A stretch of 64,000 bases of DNA from Thysanoteuthis rhombus (taxonomy: Eukaryota; Mollusca; Cephalopoda; Oegopsida; Thysanoteuthidae), in assembly GCA_963457665.1 (NCBI GenBank), contig OY735227.1, positions 44,089,242-44,153,241 of the forward strand. Direction: 5' to 3'. Shown in pieces: positions 1 to 11,740 of the stretch (position 1 is its first letter; each line of letters starts with the position of its first letter). The notes under the pieces are model-generated. The model made no database searches. It worked only from the letters and a program-made list of their open reading frames with translations, and was not told the DNA's origin. Made by a program: the position numbers and the translations under genes.

Positions 1-1356
1 AGTATACATGTGTTAGAACTTTTAGAAAAATGTCTTCTATAAATATGCGTGTACGAGTTCATGGTAATATAATTTAATAATGTATTGTACACATAATGTC
101 GTTTGCTTTTATGATTTACCAAACTTAGTTGCTTTGTTTAAATTTTGTCTTCAGTTTTTGCATCATGCTGCACACTAAGACATACTTATTTTAATAATAA
201 ATGTTAGTACTGAGCAACCTTTGTTTCTGTTATTGTACTCCGTGGTTTTTCAAAGTAGCCTGCAAACTTTTAGAAAAACTCCCATTTAACTATTAATGAC
301 AAAATTGTGAATGATCAAATCTGTAAAATAGAAACCAGCGAAATTAGAGGGTCGACTGTATTTACTGCCATTTTTTTAATTACCTGATTTATTCAGCTGG
401 TACGTTTGAAAAGGAGATGAATCTGATAATGGCTGTGTCTTATTACTTACAGAAAATTATCAACAGTCTATATGAAGAGAAACGCTGTAAATTTATTGAT
501 AATGAATGTTATATTAAGAAATGTTCGTGCTATTTGTAAGTATAATGACTGGGGAAACTTCTGATGTAAAAATTATTTTCCAATGTTTAGAACTGATGAT
601 TAAATAGATATGACTTCTGTTGAACTTGAATGACCCATGAGGTCAACCTCTCATAGTCTATGTCACAAGTTGATTTCCTGTAGATGTACACGTCGAATTT
701 CAGGTCGATAGGTCCGATAGTTTTAGCGTGAAAGAGGCACAGAGAAACAAAAAGGCTCAATATTTTAATATAAGTTTAGATAGATGAGTATGTGTCGGTT
801 GTTGGATTCTCAAATGAATATCTAGAAAAGCATTCCTCTACAGACCAGCTGCTCGCGGATGAGGTCAATACGGGGCAGACATGTCCTATCAGAGTAACCC
901 AGGTGAAGGTGTCTGGTTCAGTTTTTTTTTTCTATTACAGAAAAATGGGTGGTAGCTTAGAAGACTGACGCTGTATTTTTCCTGTCATTAGATTGTGTTG
1001 TCCACTGATGAAAGTTGATTGACCCTATCTGCAACTTTGCTTCTTTTTTAACCCATCCATGCCCAACGTTGGATTTTCGAACCGATTTTGGTATAATTAG
1101 AAATCTGGGGTAAATGAGGCTGTATTTTTGTAATGCAAATCTATTTGTTAAAAAAAAAAAAAAGAAATTATATTTCTTATCATCTCGAGAGCGTTCACAT
1201 GTAATTTGACCCGCTTTCTTTCACAAGTATATTTTCTATGGCCTATTTATCTTAATAAAATTGAGGCGTCTTATAGATATGAGGTTAGGAATATATGAAG
1301 TACAAAATGACATTTTCTTAATACGCATTTATTCCATGTGATATGACTCAAAACTT

Positions 1357-1601
1357 ATCCTCATCTTGGTTGTTTTTCATACAACGTTTCGGCCGTCGTA
1401 CTCTACGGCCTTCATTAGGTATCATCTGGTAGGGGTGGGGAAGTAATGGACCGTACCCTTTATTTAACCGACGGGGGTATATTGACAGCACTCCCCTCTT
1501 AGCATTAGTAGTTTTTATCTCACACTGGGATTGAACCCTGCACCATCAAATTACTTGCAGTAATTTTGTCTGATTCTGTAACCACTACGCTATGTGTCCA
1601 T
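1357..1601 (-). repeat. tRNA-derived SINE, family 1, copy a
   Basis: Reading the - strand, a tRNA-like head (ACATAGCGTAGTGGTTACAG box A, GGGTTCAATCCC box B) is followed by a body and a tail ending in a sequence shared almost exactly with the element at 49381-49698 (GAAACGTTGTATGAAAAACA and the following CAACCAAGATGAGGAT). The pairing of two distant copies shows it is a dispersed element. Confidence 0.8.
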
Positions 1602-3085
1602 GTGGAGAACCGGTGTTAATTTTTAGGAGGCTTAAACCTCAGGTGACAATTTTTGGTATTTGATATTACTGTTTTCTGTCTTTCATTATTAGAGGTTCCC
1701 ATATGGTATCCATTTCAATGCTAGGATTACTGAAGTAGTTTTTCTTGCCTAGCGTATGGTCCAGCTCTTTCAATTTTCGAATCTTCCAGTGTTCTTCCTG
1801 ATCAATTATTTCAGCCTCGTTTCAAAATTCAGAGATATGACTCAAAACACTTTACATTCACGGATGAGACTGAAAGCATATTTGTCGTCATCTTGAGAGT
1901 GTTCATAAGTATTCTGATTTTTATAGGCCTATAGGCATACATTGGGTTATGGGAAAATACAGACACAGTTCCAAAACTGCGACATCGTTTACACAATTTT
2001 TGACAATAATTAGGGAATATTTGACAACATTGTTCCTGTAATAAAACTGTTTGTTTCCAACTGATTTGGGGAAAAAATGAGGAATCTGGCGGTCAAGTTA
2101 TGAAAAGGCTTCCTGAAAATAGACACTGACTGGTCTTCTCGTGCCCTGCTACGTTCTTGTTTCTATCTTAGTGCATAATTATCCACGCTTACAATATTAG
2201 ATTTGTTTGAAAAAGTCTCATCTTCTTGAATTACGAACTATTTGTTACATTTCAAAACGATTTTTAAAAAAGAATGATATGACGTTGTGTGACGTAAGAA
2301 AATAATCCTATTTTTTTCGCCCATTGCCCCCTTTCCTTCTTTTCTTATGAGCGCTTTCAAAATTCAGTTTGTATACGGTCACCGGTCTTTTCAGCCAAGA
2401 GGTCCCGTGTATTTTATGCAGTGTTGTATTATGGTAGTTTCATATTTATAAATAAATTTCACAAAACCATAATTTTATGTAATCTAAGTAATTTAATTCA
2501 GTGTTGTTCTTTTAATGTTATGCACGATTAGATATTATAATACAATGTGTGAATTTTTCTTGTTTGGATCATAAGTTGTTTAACATGTAACAGTTTCAGG
2601 GATGTAAAAACAAAACAGTTATATGTATGATATTTTTTCTTTCCATGGCTACTATCTTAGTTTAGTTAGGAAAGAAGTATGAGGTTCCCAGTGAGGATCA
2701 AACTCCTTATAGTAGTAATCATGTCGATGATTTATTAAGGTTAAGGTATGGAATGTCGTTTTCTTACATCATGGAGAATAATGCTAAAAGTGAATGATTT
2801 ACTGGTGTAGTTAATTCAACGTGAATAGAGATATAAATCATTTCTATTGGAGGTTTCTGAGCTCTTAAGAGCAATGGTTTGTACGTGAGATGTGAGACTA
2901 ATTTGCATCCCAAGGTAATAGAAAATGTTTAAAAGTTGGGAAAATGGGTCCCATGTGAACAGAATGAAATGCTCCATGACTGTGACTAAGTTTAGAGAAT
3001 TGGGATATGAAGTCTTGCAGCATCTTCCATATTCACCCGACATTATCATCTTTTCAAGCATTTGAACTTCATATCAAGTTCAATA
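1602..3085. other. gene-free AT-rich stretch
   Basis: No recognisable exon, RNA or repeat with a second copy in this window. The same holds for 1-1356. Confidence 0.4.
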
Positions 3086-3530
3086 AGCCACAAGAGTATA
3101 CAACCAATGCATCCTCCCGATAGTGTCCTATGGAGCTGAAACATGGAACCCAACCAAAAGGTTGACTTTCAAACTGTGAACGATGCGACGTGCACGGGAG
3201 AAAATCATGCTCAACATCACCAGAAGAGATCACAAGACAGTATAATATATCAGGGAGAAAACAGAGATCAGAGATATAGAATCCTTCAGAAAACCCAAAC
3301 AGCAATGGGCTGGTCATGTAGAAAGAATGTCGGACAACCACTGGACATCATGAATCAGAACGTGGATCCCCAGAAATCACGAGCAAAACTTTGCCCGGTG
3401 GAATGTAAGATGGAGAGACGAAGTAGACAAATTCAGAAAGTATCGGCTCCGCAACACCCATGATAGAGATGTCTGGAGAATCTTGGGGAAGAGCTAGGTC
3501 CACTGACGGACGCTAAAAGGCTGCTGCTTC
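3086..3530 (+). pseudogene. decayed LINE fragment, RTE-like endonuclease/reverse-transcriptase C-terminus
   Basis: Translating with frameshifts and stops gives the typical C-terminal blocks of RTE/Jockey-type elements: LPIVSYGAETWNPTKRLTF, RRAREKIMLNITRRD, KPKQQWAGHVERMSDN and a final ARWNVRWRDEVDKFRKY...DRDVWRILG. In intact elements these follow the polymerase domain. Only the tail is present, as expected for 5'-truncated LINE copies, and it carries in-frame stops. Confidence 0.78.
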
Positions 3531-3821
3531 TGCTGGTGATGAATTCGTGACTTATCGTCAGTTGTGAATACTAAACCTGAAAACCTTTATAGAGACGGCA
3601 TATTATCATTTGAGGATCGTTGGGTGAAAGTCGTTGCTTCAAATGAGTCATATTTGGTTTAAATATTTACCATTTTCTGTTGTTTATATCAACCTTCATC
3701 TTACTATTCAAAAAACGATATTTCATAAGTTGCAACCTAATAGTACTCTAACCATTACCCCACAGGGAGGTACCAACCTCCTATATGTTTGTGCATGCGT
3801 CATATTGTTTATTGTATAATA

Positions 3822-4620
3822 TCTGGGTTATCCTTGCAAACCAGACTTGTGTCAAAAAATTTTCAAGTTATCTCTCTTTATGGCTAACAATTGGCTAAAA
3901 ATGGCTGGATCTTTGTTATTGTTCATTTCCAGTTAACTCTGTAGCTGAAATGTTGAGTACGTTCGAAAAATCATACGAAGGCTTCCGGGAATGTTAAGTA
4001 CGCTCGAGATTTCATACAGGCACCTGAATGACTAAGCACATTTAAAAAGAATAGAAACAAATATCGGTTTATAGATTATATAAACAGTATTAAGAGTTTT
4101 AGATAATATATTCAATAAATCACGGTAGCCTCACAAATGGCCTGCCCGATCAACCAGCCAAGTTGGCTACAGATTCTTCTCTCTTTGAGTGTCTGTGTGT
4201 TTGTAGGTGGGCGCCTCCGGATCCTCGTGGTCACTTTTTTTTTGTTTTTCGTTTGTCAGTTTGTTTTTTGGGTGTTTTTTTTTTGTTTTGTTTTGTTTTG
4301 TTTTTTTTTGTTTTGTTTTGTTTTGTTTTTGTTTATGTATTTTTGGCGGGGTGGGGTTCTATGGTAATTTTTTGACCAACAATGCCCCGAACTTGTGCTG
4401 GTATTTTTTAGGCAATTTCAGGTGAAAGGTCTATTCTTTGAAGATTATTCTAGATGTAAGATCTATCTGTTAGATAATTAGTTCTGGTACACGTGCGGAC
4501 TACGTTGATTCATTTGTTCATGGTACGGATATCTAAATAAAATTCAAATATCAATTAACAGTTTACTCTACATTTCAGGACTTCGTGCGATTTTTCGAGC
4601 GTAATTAACATTTCATCTAT
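3822..4620. repeat. composite inverted-repeat element, copy a
   Basis: The left part (3822-4010) contains AATGTTGAGTACGTTCGAAA, and the right part (4554-4615) contains its inverted relative GATTTTTCGAGCGTAATTAA. A second dispersed copy is recognisable at about 46003-46610 (ggttatcctggcaa at its left, GATTTTTCGAGCGTACTTCA at its right). The MITE at 4116-4512 is nested inside this copy. Confidence 0.5.
4116..4512. mobile_element. MITE with 15-bp TIRs, family A, copy a
   Basis: Begins TAAATCACGGTAGCC and ends with the inverted form GGACTACGTTGATTCA. It shares its interior with the copy at 57108-57457 (CTACAGATTCTTC near the left, GACCAACAATGCCC and GTGCTGGTATTTTT near the right). The middle carries T- and G/T-rich simple sequence (4240-4340). 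Confidence 0.75.
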
Positions 4621-4737
4621 AAAATGAGCAGGAAACGAAAAAAAAGCATCCGCTTTCGATCATTCTTTGCCATAAGGGGGGTAGCTTATTTCAATCATTA
4701 ATACAAGTCTCCTTGGCGCCTTATTTGCAAGGATTAC

Positions 4738-4985
4738 CAAATGTCTGTTTATAGGTATTTAGTTCATGTGCGTAGCTTCTATCCTTATTAATCCATAAGA
4801 ATGTCAACAAGACTTGCGTGCCAACTGATTCCAAAGATGTACCTCCATTAATGAAGCCACACGCCCTAGCCCCTGCGCCTTGAATAATAAAACCTGAAAC
4901 GAAGGATAGGAATATCTGACCTTCTTCGGGGTCGCTTGTCTGTACGACAACATTAGGCACCGAAAAAGGGGCAGGATATCTCGCA
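4738..4985 (-). CDS. possible second exon or coding fossil downstream of the 7810-8031 exon
   Basis: The - strand is open for over 80 codons and reads protein-like: PNVVVQTSDPEEGQIFLSF, then GFIIQGAGARACGFINGGTS and LLTFLWINKDRSYAHELN. If the exon begins after the AG at 4987-4986, its phase (one base completes a codon) matches the end of the exon at 7810, giving HY-S-ARYPAPFSVPN across the join. A donor GTAATC follows at 4737-4736, or the frame runs to a stop near 4721. Against it: the acceptor has no pyrimidine tract, and an overlapping frame is also open for 60 codons. No family recognised. Confidence 0.28.
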
Positions 4986-5269
4986 CTGCCTTCCTCTTGA
5001 TGGAACTAGTTCCTCCTTCTCTCCTCTGCCAACTCAGCGTGCCTCAGACCCCAGGTTGTACTTAGCTACTCTCGGCTAGCCCCTCGCCCTAAAAGCCTCA
5101 GACACGTGTCTCGCAATGGAGCGCAACGAAGTTGGTTGCCTAACAAATCCTACGTCCTTAGAAGGCAGCGTTCGGTTCGTATGATAGTCTGTGCATGCGC
5201 GTGAAGATCTTAACGTTTTGAGACGAAGCGTTAGCGGCAATATTATCTTTTTTCGTGTTTTGTCTAACT

Positions 5270-5660
5270 CCCGAACAAAGTCTGAGGTTGACTTTGTTTT
5301 CATACTGTAACAACAACAACAATCTTCACTAAAATGAGAAGTGTAAATCGATACGTAAAAACCACAAAACCTACCACGATTTAAACTCACAACCAATCGT
5401 TTGCCACAATGCTATCTTACTTATCCAGCTAAATCGACAAGGCTTGGATATTAACAAAAATATCTTACAAATACGCACGGGCTTTTTTTTTTTAATCTAA
5501 TGAATAAATACATTTCTTTAGGAAATGTATCTTTTTTTATAATTTTATATTCATTATATATACAAATATACAATACAACAATTGCAGTAACCATCTTCAG
5601 TCGGAATAGAAAAATAGGAGCGGTGTTTGCCCCTGCAAATAAACCCCCTAGAGTGCCTGA
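5270..5660 (-). repeat. tRNA-like SINE, family 2, copy a
   Basis: On the - strand, a tRNA-like stretch (GATTTAGCTGGATAAGTAAG as box A region, GGTTGTGAGTTTAAATC as box B region) is flanked by sequence repeated at 9945-10260: TTGACTTTGTTTTC on one side and CATCTTCAGTCGGAAT on the other, all in the same order. Confidence 0.65.
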
Positions 5661-5825
5661 ATAGAGAGAATTTGGTGTAGGAAGAGAGTGGCATGGATAT
5701 CATTAGGGTCAGCAAATGAATGAAAACTAAAATTGAGGGACTCTACCTCTCATCTATGACCAAGGCCCAACACCTCAACGTGTAGGTGGGAGGAAGGCAT
5801 ATTCCTACAATACGAGGTACAGATT

Positions 5826-6158
5826 GTCCTTGCACTAACGCATCAGGTTCTGACATTTTCACTATGGCCATTTTGAAAGGCTAAAAGCGGCTACATCTGT
5901 TTGAAATGATCGCTATTGGGTAGATTTAATTCTCAGGTAACGAAATAACGACGACATATAATTTGGAAATTAGAAAACATTAAAATTAAATCTTACTACT
6001 AACCCTACCAACAAACCTTTAAAGTAATCCTACCTACTAACCCTGAGTGAATGTTTTATAGGCATGAAAGAAAATGGTACTTCTAGGTCGAAGATAACGT
6101 TCAAATATCGCTAATATTCTTATGACAATACATGATGCGTTAGTGCAAGAGTTGCCCG
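5826..6158. mobile_element. MITE with TIRs around CTTGCACTAACGCATCA
   Basis: CTTGCACTAACGCATCA near 5830 is met by the inverted TGATGCGTTAGTGCAAG near 6133. The interior has CTAACCCTA-like stretches (5997-6050) and a GGCCATTTTGAAAGGCTAAA block that recurs at 42528 and 51132. Confidence 0.7.
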
Positions 6159-6897
6159 TGTTTCGATTTTAGTCAGCGCATAGAGGCAATCGTGATTACC
6201 GTTTTATTTCCCCGACCCAGCCACTATAATTTGCTGTGTCACTAGAGCCGGCCCGTCCATTATGCGAATATAGGCAGCTGCCTGGGGCGCTAAGGTCTTA
6301 GGCGTGCATTCCAACCTGAGAAGAGGCGTTACAATACAACTGGGAGCACAACTTAACAGTTTCTTTTAGGGCACATGAAACTCTTGCGCAAATTTTAAGG
6401 CATAAACCTTTGCACCAGCCCCGTGAATCACTATACGTCATAGTTGAGTCAAATGAAAGTTAGTAGTATTGTAGATTGAACTTTTTTCATGAACATCTGC
6501 TGTAAGGGGTGCATTTTATATTCCTTCTTCCAAATTGCTGAATAAAGGGGAAAACAGTTGGAACTACGCCAAACTATCTGCAGCGTTTTTGTCTTGTACA
6601 TGCTCGCTGATATCCCTGATATTGTGAGACCTATCTTATTTTAGAAAATTACCTGTCTGTACAAAAATATACATACTCACGTGACTATGTGTCGGCACCC
6701 GTGCGTATACGCGTGGGGTAAAAGGGTAGATAAAGGTAAAGTGGGTATTTTTCTTTAATAATGTTTACGGTGCTAAATTAACCATTTCAAGAATATGTGA
6801 AATTTTCTTCTGACACGTCTACAGCACAACATGGGGCACAACAAAATAAGTATGTCATTTGCTGAAACTTTGATTCAATGGCACTTGTCTCAGTAAT

Positions 6898-7148
6898 CAG
6901 TGTTGCCAACTCAAAAATGTTTTCGCGCTGACTCGACTGCCAAAAACCGCTAAAAAGCATTAAATTTAATTCTTCAGGTAGCCATTAAAAATGCCCCAAA
7001 TTGCTAAAACGATGCTTAAAAATGGTCTGAAACTCGACCTCAATAGCCGAAATTTCAAGCACGCCCAAGCTAATTTAGCGCTTATTAGCACTGCCTAAAC
7101 GAGAAACGCGCTGAATTCAGCGCGAAAACCACTAAATTGGCAACACTG
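6898..7148. mobile_element. MITE with CAGTGTTGCCAA termini
   Basis: CAGTGTTGCCAA at 6898-6909 and its perfect inverse TTGGCAACACTG at 7137-7148 bound 251 bp; a second inverted pair (TTTTCGCGCTGA / TCAGCGCGAAAA) lies just inside. Partial relatives occur at 11617-11740 (CAGTGTTGCCAACTC) and near 54350-54540 (ending GAATTGGCAATACTGG). The CAGTG start is hAT-like; no clear 8-bp duplication seen. Confidence 0.78.
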
Positions 7149-7809
7149 TTTGCAACTGCTGAGTGCAGTTTTAGTGCAATGCTTCAAACTAAGTTGTAAC
7201 TAACGTCAAATAGTCTGAACAATAGAAAGTTCGCTGTCATCCACAAAGCATAACTTACGCTGTCTGAAAATTACGACGGAAATTATTGCTAAAACCGAGA
7301 GGCATCAGAACTGTTTCAGAATGGAACATTATTAGAAATTTTTAGTGAAGATTGAGATGGATTCTTTTAGAAATAATTCCTTGTTATTTTTGTGATTATT
7401 ATCATATCCAGAAATACTTCAAATATTGATTGCATTGACAATAATAAGGCTTTTCCACTCCTTGATGGACTCCCGGTACACTCTCTGCTCTTTTGCCATA
7501 AACTTGTAACCTCACAGATTGTATGTCGTAAGATACCCAAAATTGCTTCCGGTGCCCCTACTTCGCTCACTTTAGCACGGTGCTGTTGCTCTTCATATAG
7601 CCTTAAAGAAAACTGTGGAATGGACGAACTTGTGCGCTAGAGACACTACGGAACATGCCACACGACGTGCGTGTGCATCGTGTTACGGTGATCGTATTAA
7701 CTGCAAAAGCATTGAATGTGAAGGAGGATAATAGAAAGAAGTGATTCTCCAAAGTCCGTCTTCCTTAACACCTGTGTTTCAAAAGAGCGTCATTCTTTTT
7801 AAAGCCTAC

Positions 7810-8031
7810 CTGTAGTGCACTTGTAGGATAGACAAAATAGATGGCCAAATATCGCTCAATGACCCATAGGTTGCAGTCGAGATGTCTAGCTTGATTGGCC
7901 CAAAAGCTTGAAGCTCATCAAATGAAAAGGTTCCAAAGCCGCCCAACGGCGTGACAAACCGCGTGAGACCGCCTGGCTTCTCCGGTATGTGGTCATGGCT
8001 GTCATACGCGGCAACATGTTCTCCATAATGA
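7810..8031 (-). CDS. orphan internal exon of an unidentified gene
   Basis: On the - strand, a pyrimidine-rich tract (TTTTTCTTTTTCTAACTGAC) and GCAG acceptor (AG at 8033-8032) precede 222 nt that are open in one frame only and end at ACAG|GTAGG (GT at 7809-7808). Length is a multiple of three with phase 2 at both ends, as in many internal exons. The 73 full codons read HYGEHVAAYDSHDHIPEKP, then GGLTRFVTPLGGFGTFSF, then GPIKLDISTATYGSLSDIWP and end in LQVHY. The piece is richer in G+C and CpG than its surroundings. Gly/aromatic-rich with alternating hydrophobics, it looks like a beta-rich extracellular or enzyme domain, but I cannot name the family. It could instead be a fossil from a transposon. 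Confidence 0.55.
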
Positions 8032-9944
8032 CTGCATGAACGGACAGAGGTGTCAGTTAGAAAAAGAAAAATGACGTTTTAAAATTGATATAATTTTCTG
8101 CTTTTGCTTATATGCAGATAAAAATTTCAAAGCTGGACAAATTCATACAGACATTTTCTTCGTATGTCATCTCTTAACTTCTTGCGTTGTAAAATATTTC
8201 ATTCATGTACGTGCAACCTACATAGTAGAATAGAATTTAATTCACTCAACTGATGTGATGAGATAGAATTTCTTTTATATTCTAAAAAAAAGGTTGAAAT
8301 ATACAATTACCACCCCCAAATTGACCGATTCGAAACGCTGGCATATGCCCTTCACTTCGAATGACGTCATTGAAACGTCAGCAGTCTTATCAACATACAC
8401 GAATCCCACGAGATGTTTTTCGGCTGAAACTTAGTTATCGTTTCATTTTACTGAATTTTATTAAAATAAAGTATTTGTTTTATTAAATGAAGTATTTTTT
8501 GTGTTTTCAATCCAACTACATGAAATAATCGATTATTAGATGAAGTTTTTTTTTCAAGTTTGAACTACATCCAGATAATATTAATTAGTGTGAATGAATA
8601 GACTTGGCACCTGCGCAGGCAGTCTGGAACTTTATAAAAGAGTAGCATGACAGAGAAGTTCTTAGAAGAGATGTGATTCTGATATACTTGCAATCTTATC
8701 TCCGTCCTACATATTCCTTTCACTGATTTCCTTAGGGCCCTCGTTTGCCGTGATTACGTTGAAATAATCTGTGAGGCATCTTTTTCGACAATAATCATTA
8801 GTTTAGCCATTTTATGGCCAACTTTCTCAAATCTGGCCGTTGTAAAAACGTTGTACAAATTTGCCCGAGGACATTTTGGTTTAGCTATATCTAAATTTTT
8901 CGCCATTCTAACTTTTTCAGTGTTTTTTTTTTTAAGTATTATTTTGAGGGTGCACTCCAGTATTGCAATGTGTTATAAACAATTAGACCAGACCGTCACC
9001 AAAGTTTTTTTCATACTTATTTGTGAGTGTTAGTGTGTTTGTTTTGGGGTGTTCCAGCGTTTCTGGCCGTACCGTTTTGTCTACAGTCTTGAACATTGAC
9101 ATCAGTACTCCACTGGACCCTTTCTAATTTTTTTTTTTTTTTTTGCAGGGGGAGCTCTTTTAAGTTTTTGGGGGCCTTATTTTGGTAGGTTTATTAATAG
9201 CATCTAGATTCTCCAAAATCGTCTTTTTTAAAACTCTATTTTAGATGTTTTGCAGTTGAAACACCCGTGGTGTCATAAATGGAATTTATTCTGACCATAT
9301 TTACTCTTTGATGGAATTTTTTTTACATAGATTCAAATTTTGATGCTACGGTCGTTCATTTATTGATTGTGAGTCATTATCATTTTCTTTATATACTACT
9401 ATTTACCTGCATCTTGATCTCAGTGACTTTTTATCGCAAATCTTTTCAGGTCGCCATCATAATGTTGCGATAAAAAGGTAACTGAAAAATTAAGATCGAA
9501 GTAAATTATAGTACAGAGATATATTCAAACATCAATACTTCGTCCAATTGAAAGAAATAAAAAATAATTGCCCGCATAAACAATTTTGGTAATTGGCGAT
9601 TTGGGGCCCTTTTTGTGTGTTTTTGGCCAGAAACTCCTCAGACTATCTGGCATTCCTGTTAATCATTATGAATTTGATCTGACATGTTCTGGGTTGCTTC
9701 TCTGTTGAAAGAGGTCTCGGATTTAGAGGGGAAGGTTATAAAATAATTGGCTTCGTTGTTCGAAAGGATGGATCACTTTAACCTCCTCCCGCTTGGGTGG
9801 CTAATATCATACCCTCAAGCTTTGACAATTAAACACTCTCCCCTCTAAAACAGTCGAAGGGGAAGAAATGCCTTATTTTATGGGCAAAGTTTTTTCAAAA
9901 AATATTGTTGCAAAACTTCAGTAAAAAGTCTACAATTGACTTTG
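8032..9944. other. gene-free stretch
   Basis: Nothing coding seen. An imperfect hairpin around CTTTTTATCGCAA / TTGCGATAAAAAG lies at about 9427-9479. Confidence 0.4.
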
Positions 9945-10260
9945 TTTTCCTATCGTAACTAGAATAACACTTACCAAAATCAGGGGTGTAAGCCGATATG
10001 TAAAATTCACATCCCCTACCGTGATTTGAACTCATAACCAACTGTGCGGTATGAGGTTATCTTACTGATTGAGCTAAATTGACAAGCCTTGGAAATGAAC
10101 GAAAATTTATACAGACAGACATGGGCTTATTTCATTCTAATAAACAAATACTTCTACATAAAAATACGTTTTTTTATTTGTTATATATAAAATGCAAAAG
10201 TTGCAGTAATCATCTTCAGTCGGAATGGAAGTTGGTGTTGAGTTTGACCCTGCAGCAACT
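9945..10260 (-). repeat. tRNA-like SINE, family 2, copy b
   Basis: Same order of blocks as 5270-5660: TTGACTTTGTTTTC, an anticodon-arm-like GAACTCATAACCAACTGTG and ATTGAGCTAAATTGACAAGC, then CATCTTCAGTCGGAAT. Divergence between the copies suggests old insertions. Confidence 0.65.
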
Positions 10261-10348
10261 GGTCTTGTCTATAAAAAAAAAAACAACTAAAAAAAACATG
10301 AGTTATGTCGAGGTATGGCGAGGCCTCTCCCGGACTCCTATCTACCCT

Positions 10349-10351
<3 letters not shown>

Positions 10352-10422
<71 letters not shown>
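10352..10422. repeat. (AT)n microsatellite
   Basis: About 70 bp of uninterrupted AT. Any open frames over it are Tyr-Ile artefacts. Confidence 0.95.
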
Positions 10423-10423
<1 letters not shown>

Positions 10424-10838
10424 CAAAAGTATGTTTGTGATCGAGGGAGTCAGATGAAGACGGTCAGATGAGAATAGGTAGGTTACTCTTATGATTAATA
10501 ATTCTAGGCCATATGCCGGATAACTGATATCACTATCAAGATAACATTTATACTCGTTGTATTTGGGTACACACACACATTTGTGTGTGTTTATTTTCCT
10601 TATTTTTATGTTGTCTTAAGAAGGGTGAGTAAACTGGTATTTGTAGTGGGGTGTTGTTGTGGGTGGAGGGATATCCTTTTGCAGGTGGCGTGTGGCTTCA
10701 AGAGACCCCAGAATAGAAATAGACTTTTTTTTTCTCATTCACAGATATCATCATATCGTTTCATGAACGATCCTGCCATACGAATGTTCAGCATTTGACA
10801 GCAGTACAGGCCAGATTTGCCAGATTTGGCAAATAGGG

Positions 10839-10964
10839 GAGATAACCCAAGCACATAATCCTTATCTCGTAGACTTACCTAACTCAGGCATTAAGGTAGA
10901 GGTTCAGTACCAGTTTCTTGAGGCGGACCCGCCTTAAGAAACTGATATTAAACCTCTGCCTCAA
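10839..10964. mobile_element. small foldback element with a tight hairpin
   Basis: The left part (GGGGAGATAACCCAAGC) resembles the right end of the element at 17871-18014. The right part (10891-10964) is a nearly perfect hairpin: AGGTAGAGGTTCAGTACCAG and onward pairs with the sequence ending GGTTTAA/CCTCTGCCT over about 35 bp, around a 3-nt loop at 10927-10929. Confidence 0.55.
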
Positions 10965-11616
10965 GACTTGTCCATCCCAGCCACAATCTCACGTAAAAAC
11001 TTATTTCTATGCTAGGGAAAGCTCAAACATTTCCCCTTGGTAATTAAGCGTAATTGTTTATTCGCTTTAGGCCATTTCGGCTTACGAACGCTCTACTTTC
11101 GGGTTGCGGGGCAAACCTGTATTCGACTTTAAACGGTTATTTTATTTCATTTATTTATTTTTTATTATTCGAAAAAGACATTCCCCGACATTTGGCTCGC
11201 CTTCTCCTTTCTGTACTTGGCCTAAATACTCCTTACCAATTTCGTTCACAGAGATAGACATATAATAAAGCTACCTATAGATTATAAAAACAAAAAGGTA
11301 AATTTAGTTATCTAAATATTTTGCTATATTTTTATGGCCCACAGAGAGATTTACGGATGTTAAGCGGAAAAAAACCCATCAGCGTCCTATCTCCTTCGTA
11401 TCAGGTTTAAAAGGATTGATTCAACCATCGATAATAAACCAAGTTTTATGGCAAAATCTGCTTTCATCGCAAATTTCATTGACATTAAAAACTTCCCTCA
11501 CATGGCATTTAGTCCTTGTGGTCCTGATCGGCCATATTTTGCTATTATGACTGGAAAGCATCTCTATTTTCAAATGACTATATTTATAAACAAGACTGGC
11601 TGTTGCAGGGTCAAAT

Positions 11617-11740
11617 CAGTGTTGCCAACTCTAATTTGATTTTTCCAGCTAAAACTGCTGCAAAAATTGACGAAAACCAGCCAAATCTTTTCCACTTCCG
11701 GCCAACCTTATGGCTAAATATGTTTTATACTCATTCAAAG
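11617..11740. repeat. fragment related to the CAGTGTTGCCAA MITE
   Basis: Starts CAGTGTTGCCAACTC like the 6898 element, followed by repeated CAGCTAAAA/CAGCCAAA-type words. No matching right end was found. Confidence 0.4.

Noticed and set aside
4137..4425. Phe/Cys-rich open frames
   Set aside because: They translate T-rich simple sequence (TTTTG repeats) inside a MITE.
6241..6430. Repeat with GGCAGCTGCCTGGGGCGCTA
   Set aside because: It resembles a common dispersed motif of DNA transposons, but no ends or second copy could be found in this window, so it is not listed as an element.
10079..10576. Open frames with Ile-Tyr runs
   Set aside because: They cover an (AT)n microsatellite and a SINE tail.
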